In this document: positions 41,124-45,392 of the stretch, in pieces
How the letters are laid out: the number at the start of each line of letters is the position of its first letter
Position numbering within the stretch: the first letter of the stretch is position 1
NCBI GenBank assembly: GCA_902825945.1
Contig: CADECY010000078.1
Location: forward strand, 1 to 45,392
Length of the DNA stretch: 45,392 nucleotides
Reading direction: 5' to 3'
From: an uncultured Acidobacteriota bacterium
GTDB lineage: Bacteria; Acidobacteriota; Terriglobia; Bryobacterales; Bryobacteraceae
The notes under the pieces: model-generated
What the model saw: only the letters and a program-made list of their open reading frames with translations
Database searches by the model: none
Told to the model about the DNA's origin: nothing
Translations under genes and position numbers: made by a program

Positions 41124-41923
41124 TTCGCTTGACCATCGGTAATCAGCGCGGAGGCGTGGGCAAGACCACCACCGCCGTGACCATTGCCCGAATGTGGGCC
41201 GAGGCGGGAGTTCGGACCTTGCTCGTGGACGCCGATCCACAGGGTTCGATCGGCAGCATCCTGCGGGTGAAGCCCGAGCTCTACCTGAACGACTTCCTTT
41301 GGAACAAGCGCCGCCTTTCCGACTGTGTCGTCCAGCCGCTGCCGAACCTCGACGTTCTGTGCAGCAACCGCGACACGCTCGAAGCCGAACAGCGCGCGAT
41401 CGGTACGATCGGCCGCGAGCGGATCTTTGAAAACATCTTCCAGCCGATCGAGGATCAGTATCAGGCGGTGCTCATCGATGTCGGGCCGTCGCTCAGCCTG
41501 ATGCAGATCTGCTCGCTCGTCTATACGACGGACTACCTGGTTCCGATCTCCATGGATGCGTTGAGCGTCACCGGTGCCACGGCGTTCTTCAACACCGCCT
41601 ACCAGCTCGAACTACAGCTCAAGAAGCACTGCCGCTGCGTGGGCGTGCTGCCGACGATCGTCGATCAGCGCTACCAGAACACCGAGATGGTGATGCGCAT
41701 GATCCAGTTGGTGAGCGAGAACTACAAGGTTCCGGTGCTGCATGCGATCCGCACCGATTCGGTGGTGGCAAAGGCGATCCGGCTGCGGCAGTTCATCGCC
41801 GATGTCGATCCGAAGACGAAGTGCCTCGAGGACTATCGCGTCGTTTCCGGACAGTTGCTCGAGATGTATGGAATGTCCCCGGTCGAGGGAGCGGAGCATG
41901 GCCAAACGGCGCAAGTTGCCTGA
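41120..41923 (+). CDS. ParA-like ATPase with variant Walker A
   Basis: This 267-residue ATPase has a deviant Walker A reading NQRGGVGKTTT, where the signature Lys of KGGxGKT is replaced by Arg. The A' motif is LLVDADPQGSIGSIL, and the Walker B-like strand is AVLIDVGPSLSLMQ (DVGPS instead of the common DxPP). The C-terminal half (VGVLPTIVDQRYQNTEMVM, IRTDSVVAKAIRLRQFI) fits chromosomal/plasmid ParA or Soj. It is coupled to the HTH gene upstream and overlaps the winged-helix gene downstream by 26 bp. ParA proteins move DNA or cargo by ATP-dependent cycling on the nucleoid; the partner here is not a standard ParB. Confidence 0.88.
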   Translation: MIRLTIGNQRGGVGKTTTAVTIARMWAEAGVRTLLVDADPQGSIGSILRVKPELYLNDFLWNKRRLSDCVVQPLPNLDVLCSNRDTLEAEQRAIGTIGRERIFENIFQPIEDQYQAVLIDVGPSLSLMQICSLVYTTDYLVPISMDALSVTGATAFFNTAYQLELQLKKHCRCVGVLPTIVDQRYQNTEMVMRMIQLVSENYKVPVLHAIRTDSVVAKAIRLRQFIADVDPKTKCLEDYRVVSGQLLEMYGMSPVEGAEHGQTAQVA

Positions 41924-42836
41924 GGAGGACATCGAAGCCGCGGTCGCCGAGATGCTCGCCAGCCCGATCACGCGGGCCAATCTGAACTTTCTGAAGCCGG
42001 AATTCGCGTCCGAGCCTGAGCCAACACCAGCGCCGGTTGAACCAACACCCGCTCCAGTTATAGCAACCCCCATGGGTGTTGGCTCAAACTCCCTGCCCCA
42101 GGCTTGGGTCGCAGAGCAAATCGGTACAGTTTTCGATGCCCGGCGAGTCCGGCCGATCGAACGCGCGACCGATGCCTTGTCCGCCGTCGAGCTCTCCGTT
42201 TACCGTCTGCTGTGGAGCCAACAGCCCGGACCCGGCGGCGAGCCGCACCGGATGGCGCAGTTCAGCTTGAACCGGATCGCGACCGAAACCAAGGTCAACA
42301 TCAAGACCGTCCGGGAGCTGCTGCCGCGTTTGGTCGACAAGGGCTTCATCGAGATCGCAATCGAGGCTGACGCCAAGCTCGGCATTCCGACGACGTATCG
42401 GGTCTGGAGCGAGTCCGCTTTGCTCGTCCGGATGGAGACTAGCGGACGCAGGCATGTGGTGAAGACTGGAAAAGGTGTCTTCTACGCGCATCTGGCCGGT
42501 CAGGGGCCCATCGGACCGGTCCCCTCACAGCCCATGGGTTCTGGATCAACCCCTCTGCCGGTCATCATCAAACCCATGGGTTATGGAGAAAAACCCATGG
42601 AGGCTTTGGTGCAAGTGTGCCGGGCCGAATTCGGCATCGAACCCGATCCCGCCGATCTGGCCGCCTTAATCGAAGAGTGCCGCCAGCGGGCTCAGGCGAG
42701 CGGATCTCCATTGACCGAACCCGAGTTGCTGTACTTTGCCGAATCGAAAGCGCGCGTGATCGCGAGAGCTTCGAACATCCGGAATCACTTCGCGGTTTGG
42801 CGTAAAGCTCTCCCCGAGTGCTTTGCGCGCAGGTGA
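41898..42836 (+). CDS. Winged-helix DNA-binding protein, ParB-like partner candidate
   Basis: A 312-residue protein. Residues 1-65 include a Pro-rich linker with PTPAPVEPTPAPV. About 80-185 form a winged helix like plasmid replication or MarR-type domains (LSAVELSVYRLLWS, FSLNRIATETKVNIKTVREL, LVDKGFIEIAIE). About 205-235 are a second linker, and 236-312 a helical end (AEFGIEPDPADLAALIEECR). The gene contains four CCCATGG sites, all in the same phase and encoding Pro-Met-Gly or Pro-Met-Glu, all in the linkers. ATG 41898 starts inside the end of parA. Binding to the repeated palindromes is inferred; a replication-initiator role is the alternative. Confidence 0.7.
   Translation: MAKRRKLPEEDIEAAVAEMLASPITRANLNFLKPEFASEPEPTPAPVEPTPAPVIATPMGVGSNSLPQAWVAEQIGTVFDARRVRPIERATDALSAVELSVYRLLWSQQPGPGGEPHRMAQFSLNRIATETKVNIKTVRELLPRLVDKGFIEIAIEADAKLGIPTTYRVWSESALLVRMETSGRRHVVKTGKGVFYAHLAGQGPIGPVPSQPMGSGSTPLPVIIKPMGYGEKPMEALVQVCRAEFGIEPDPADLAALIEECRQRAQASGSPLTEPELLYFAESKARVIARASNIRNHFAVWRKALPECFARR
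42018..42085. repeat. Inverted repeat around the first palindrome
   Basis: GAGCCAACACC (42018-42028) and GGTGTTGGCTC (42075-42085) are perfect 11-bp arms, and AACCAACACCC lies between them. The right arm overlaps the CCCATGGG site at 42069. The arms also encode part of the Pro-rich linker, so a protein-level explanation for part of it cannot be excluded. Confidence 0.5.
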
Positions 42837-43884
42837 CTTAAGGATAACACCCACTCGTCTTATCTCAACACCCATGGGTGTTTGAACAAACGTCGTGCTC
42901 CTCCGCCATCTCACCGATGAGGATTCCATGGCCTCCGCCAACGCCAAGCGCGACCGGCTCGACTATGACGCTGTCATCAATGACCTGTTCGAGCGCGATC
43001 ACCCGAGCCTGCTCGACGGTCTTCTCGCCGGGCGCAGGATCACCGGATCGTTGAATCTCGAGCTGAAGGTGATGCTGAAAAGATTCCCGGACCTGCTCCT
43101 CCTGCTCGATGACGGGACGATACTCCACATCGAGTTCCAAACCGGCAACCACCGCAAGATGCCGCATCGCGCCGGGATCTACGCGTTGATGATCTCCTAC
43201 AAACACGATTGCCGACGGATCGAACAGGCAGTGATCTACCTGGGCGCGGCGAAGATGAACATGCGGGACACGCTCGACACCGGCGGAGTCCAGGTGCGCT
43301 ATCGCTTGATCTCGGCTGGCGATCTCGACGCCGACGCCCTGCTGGCAACCGGCCGCCCGGCCGATGCCGTCCTGGCTCTGCTCGCCCGCAACGGGGTCGA
43401 CCGGCTCGGCGAGATCGTGAGCAGGGCCAAGCGTCTGACGGGGGAGCGGCGGCAACGACTCCTGGCGCAGTTGGCGGTGATTTCCGGCTTGCGAGGAGCA
43501 TCCGAACGGTTGAAAATGGAGTTGAAGAACATGGGCCTGATCGACATCGAAAAGAACGTGATCTTGAAGGAAATCCGGGACAACGCTTTGATGCAGGGGC
43601 GGTCCGGCATCGTTCAGGATCTGCTCGAGCAGAAGTTCGGCCGGTTGCCCGCTTGGGCCAAGGCTCGCCTTACGCGCGGCACCGAGGCACAGACCAGGCG
43701 CTGGGCACGCAAGGTGCTCACCGCTGCGACGCTCGAGGAAGTGATCGGCGCACGTTGACTCACTACCAGCGGGTTTTCGAATACAACCCATGGGTTTGCG
43801 TATAAAACCCATGGTGCGAATGTCACACTTCTACCGGCCGAAACAGGTGATAGCGACACCTCTGCGCCTCGTTGCTACCATGGG
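42069..43884. repeat. Array of AACCCATGGGTT palindromes
   Basis: Full CCCATGGG sites lie at 42069, 42531, 42573, 42871 and 43787. Seven-of-eight matches are at 42594, 43808 and 43878. Flanking bases tend to extend the symmetry: AACACCCATGGGTGTT at 42867-42882 is a 16-bp perfect palindrome and AACCCATGGGTT at 43785-43796 is 12 bp. They occur inside the winged-helix gene and in both following intergenic regions. One other CCCATGGG was noticed elsewhere in the window (31765), without the flanking symmetry. The density and symmetry suit a parS/iteron-like binding array. Confidence 0.75.
42928..43758 (+). CDS. PD-(D/E)XK nuclease-like protein (Rpn/DUF4351 type)
   Basis: A 276-residue protein. The core RFPDLLLLLDDGTILHIEFQT supplies the Asp and the E-x-Q version of the PD-(D/E)XK site typical of Rpn/PDDEXK_2 transposase-like proteins, followed by AGIYALMISYKHDCRRIEQA. 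The C-terminal part (RGASERLKMELKNMGLID, RSGIVQDLLEQKFGRLPAWA) fits DUF4351-like helical ends. ATG 42928 is chosen; a GTG at 42895 would add 11 residues. It sits between two intergenic palindrome sites, 91 bp after the winged-helix gene, and could belong to the same system or be a separate mobile-type gene. Confidence 0.78.
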   Translation: MASANAKRDRLDYDAVINDLFERDHPSLLDGLLAGRRITGSLNLELKVMLKRFPDLLLLLDDGTILHIEFQTGNHRKMPHRAGIYALMISYKHDCRRIEQAVIYLGAAKMNMRDTLDTGGVQVRYRLISAGDLDADALLATGRPADAVLALLARNGVDRLGEIVSRAKRLTGERRQRLLAQLAVISGLRGASERLKMELKNMGLIDIEKNVILKEIRDNALMQGRSGIVQDLLEQKFGRLPAWAKARLTRGTEAQTRRWARKVLTAATLEEVIGAR

Positions 43885-43890
43885 AGAATA
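43759..43890. promoter_or_regulatory. Intergenic region carrying three palindrome sites
   Basis: This gap holds one full AACCCATGGGTT site (43785-43796) and two partial sites (43808 and 43878). The last overlaps the Shine-Dalgarno area (GGGAG) of the aminotransferase, so a protein bound to these sites could repress that gene. No promoter is clear. Confidence 0.5.
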
Positions 43891-45066
43891 ATGCTCTCCG
43901 TACGGACGAGGGAAGCCTTCCTTCCCTACTGCTTGCCGATGATCGGCGAGGAGGAGATTGCCGAGGTCGTCGACAGTCTCCGATCCGGTTGGGTCACCAC
44001 CGGTCCGAAAACGAAGCGTTTCGAGGAGGAATTCGCACAATACGTAGGGTCCGAACACGCGATCGCCGTGAACTCCTGCACCGCTGGCTTGCACGTCTCG
44101 CTCGCCGCGCTCGGGATCGGACCGGGAGATGAAGTCATCGTGCCCACGATGACGTTCTGCGCCACGGCGAACGTGGTGGTTCACCTCGGCGCCAAGCCCG
44201 TCATCGTCGATGTCGAAGGGCCGTCGCTCGAGATTTCGACTGAAGCCATTCGCCGGGCCATCACGCCGCGAACCAAGGCGATCATGCCCGTGCATTACGC
44301 CGGCCAAGCCGCCGATCTCGACGAGATCCTCGCCATCGGCGCCGAACATGGAATCCCGGTGATCGAGGATGGCGCTCATGCCGCCGGAACCATCTATAAG
44401 GGACGCAAGATCGGAACCCACGGCAAGGCGGTTTCATTCAGCTTCTACGCCACCAAGAACCTCACGACAGGCGAAGGCGGAATGATCACCACCAATGACG
44501 CTGAATACGCCGCCCGCATGCGCCTCCTCAGTCTCCACGGCATGAGCAAGGATGCCTGGAAGCGTTACACGCAGGCCGGATCGTGGTACTACGAGGTGGT
44601 CGCGCCCGGCTACAAGGTAAACATGACCGACATCGCCGCCGCTCTCGGGCTCCATCAGCTTCGCCGGCTGGATTCCTTCAACCGGCGCCGTGCAGAGATC
44701 GGCGCGATGTTCGACGCGGTTCTGGGCCCGCTCGGAGTGTTTACGCTTCCCGTCCGCCTGCCGGATCGCAATCACGTCCTGCACCTGTATCCCGTTCAGA
44801 TCCGGCCTGGAACTCTCCGGATCGGCCGCGACGAGTTTATCGAAGAACTGAAGCAGGCCAACATCGGTGCGAGCGTCCACTTCATCCCGCTCCACCGCCA
44901 CCCGTTCTATCGCGACCAGTTCGGCTACCGGCCCGGCCAGTTCCCCGCCGCCGAACGTTGCTATGAAGGGCTGTTGTCGCTCCCCCTCTATCCGAAAATG
45001 ACCGGCGACGATGCTGATGACGTGATGGCCGCCGTCACCGAAATCGTTGACAAACATAGGCTTTAG
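43891..45066 (+). CDS. DegT/DnrJ/EryC1/StrS family sugar aminotransferase
   Basis: This 391-residue PLP enzyme has FLPYCLPMIGEEEIAEVVDS, WVTTGPKTKRFEEEFAQYV, SCTAGLHVSLAALGIGPGDE, MPVHYAGQAADLDEI and the PLP-lysine segment SFSFYATKNLTTGEGGMIT, then the C-terminal GASVHFIPLHRHPFYRDQF. It is full length for the family, which converts NDP-4-keto or 3-keto sugars to amino sugars (ArnB- or PseC-like). GGGAG lies 8 nt upstream of the ATG. It may supply an aminosugar for the surface glycans encoded upstream. Confidence 0.9.
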   Translation: MLSVRTREAFLPYCLPMIGEEEIAEVVDSLRSGWVTTGPKTKRFEEEFAQYVGSEHAIAVNSCTAGLHVSLAALGIGPGDEVIVPTMTFCATANVVVHLGAKPVIVDVEGPSLEISTEAIRRAITPRTKAIMPVHYAGQAADLDEILAIGAEHGIPVIEDGAHAAGTIYKGRKIGTHGKAVSFSFYATKNLTTGEGGMITTNDAEYAARMRLLSLHGMSKDAWKRYTQAGSWYYEVVAPGYKVNMTDIAAALGLHQLRRLDSFNRRRAEIGAMFDAVLGPLGVFTLPVRLPDRNHVLHLYPVQIRPGTLRIGRDEFIEELKQANIGASVHFIPLHRHPFYRDQFGYRPGQFPAAERCYEGLLSLPLYPKMTGDDADDVMAAVTEIVDKHRL

Positions 45067-45076
45067 CTAACTCTCA

Positions 45077-45094
45077 GGCCCCCGCCGTGGGGCC
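45077..45094 (+). terminator. Hairpin after the aminotransferase gene
   Basis: GGCCCC-CGCCGT-GGGGCC is a perfect 6-bp stem 11 bp past the stop, followed by GTTATA rather than a T-run. It is a weak terminator candidate separating the aminotransferase from the next gene. Confidence 0.4.
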
Positions 45095-45111
45095 GTTATA
45101 GTGGCACGATA

Positions 45112-45392
45112 ATGTCGCAGTCAGCCCACGAGGATCCAGCCCTGTTCGCCGAGCTCTTCCCCGAGGAAGCACCGCCCGCGCGAACTTGGCCGTTCACATC
45201 TTCCCTCGTGGGCCATGCCATTTTCACGGCGCTCCTGCTCGTCGTCCCGCGTGTCTGGGTCGACGAGCCGGACGAGAAGTTCATCAAGCTATCGACCAAC
45301 CGCCATTCGAAACTGATCTGGTACCGCCTCGACACATCCCTGCCGAAACTCGCGATCGGCCGCACCCGCCGAAAGACCGCGCCCCAAGTAGA
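45112..45392 (+). CDS. TonB-like membrane protein, 5' part only
   Basis: The frame opens at ATG 45112 and runs off the window after 93 codons. It has a short acidic cytoplasmic start (MSQSAHEDPALFAELFPEE), one membrane segment (SSLVGHAIFTALLLVV) and a basic periplasmic part (RLDTSLPKLAIGRTRRK). This matches the beginning of acidobacterial energy-transducer/TonB-like proteins, whose C-terminal TonB domain would lie outside the window. The call is tentative. Confidence 0.5.
   Translation, partial: MSQSAHEDPALFAELFPEEAPPARTWPFTSSLVGHAIFTALLLVVPRVWVDEPDEKFIKLSTNRHSKLIWYRLDTSLPKLAIGRTRRKTAPQV

Noticed and set aside
1..45392. CRISPR arrays, tRNA and rRNA genes
   Set aside because: No regularly spaced repeats and no tRNA- or rRNA-like segments were recognised on either strand by eye; a covariance-model scan would be decisive.

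Overview
The window reads as a GC-rich chromosomal segment of an Acidobacteriota bacterium, most likely of the Solibacter/Bryobacter lineage. The markers are an Oar-like TonB-dependent receptor with an N-terminal carboxypeptidase-regulatory-like domain, a DUF1592/DUF1552 gene pair, a winged-helix/PD40 beta-propeller membrane protein, and abundant TPR glycosyltransferases. This placement comes from gene families only; no rRNA or tRNA gene is visible.

Layout. (1) 1-5.0 kb: a decayed IS200/IS605 transposase, a V8-like serine protease, and a large outer-membrane receptor transcribed divergently from it. (2) 5.0-8.8 kb: a toxin-antitoxin graveyard bounded by a 354-bp direct repeat of the receptor 3' end. 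It holds a broken LSm-like gene, two paralogous RHH/small-protein modules with palindromic operator candidates (one partner is broken by an amber codon), antitoxin fragments, an apparently intact brnTA and a possibly 5'-truncated HTH antitoxin. (3) 8.9-17.0 kb: a winged-helix/PD40 protein, a secreted hypothetical, a DUF5678-like gene, the DUF1592/DUF1552 pair, a VOC protein and a YjbR-like protein. (4) 17.1-22.05 kb: two large paralogous flagellin genes. The first has a leader with two hairpins presenting GGA in the loop, like CsrA targets. (5) 22.06-22.8 kb: remnants of a HEPN-like protein and a TacT-like GNAT. (6) 23.0-37.6 kb, minus strand: twelve overlapping or nearly overlapping genes that look like one operon for making and attaching an unusual sugar. 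They encode a TPR-O-GlcNAc transferase (GT41), a nucleotidyltransferase/GmhB phosphatase fusion, three SDR enzymes, an RmlC-like epimerase, a C-methyltransferase, a CmcI-like enzyme, a TPP-dependent E1 alpha/beta pair and two TPR-GT9-like transferases. With the flagellins next door this looks like a flagellin glycosylation island. (7) 37.9-40.9 kb: a small unknown protein, a Wzx-like flippase and a GT4 glycosyltransferase. (8) 40.9-43.9 kb: a compact operon of MerR-like HTH, variant ParA ATPase and winged-helix protein, followed by a PD-(D/E)XK protein. The region is studded with the palindrome AACCCATGGGTT inside and between genes. (9) 43.9 kb to the end: a DegT-family sugar aminotransferase and the start of a TonB-like membrane protein.

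The strongest candidate for something undescribed is region 8, a possible partition-like or DNA-organising system that carries its own centromere-like sites. Next come the RHH/small-protein module in region 2 and the CsrA-type flagellin leader beside the glycosylation island.
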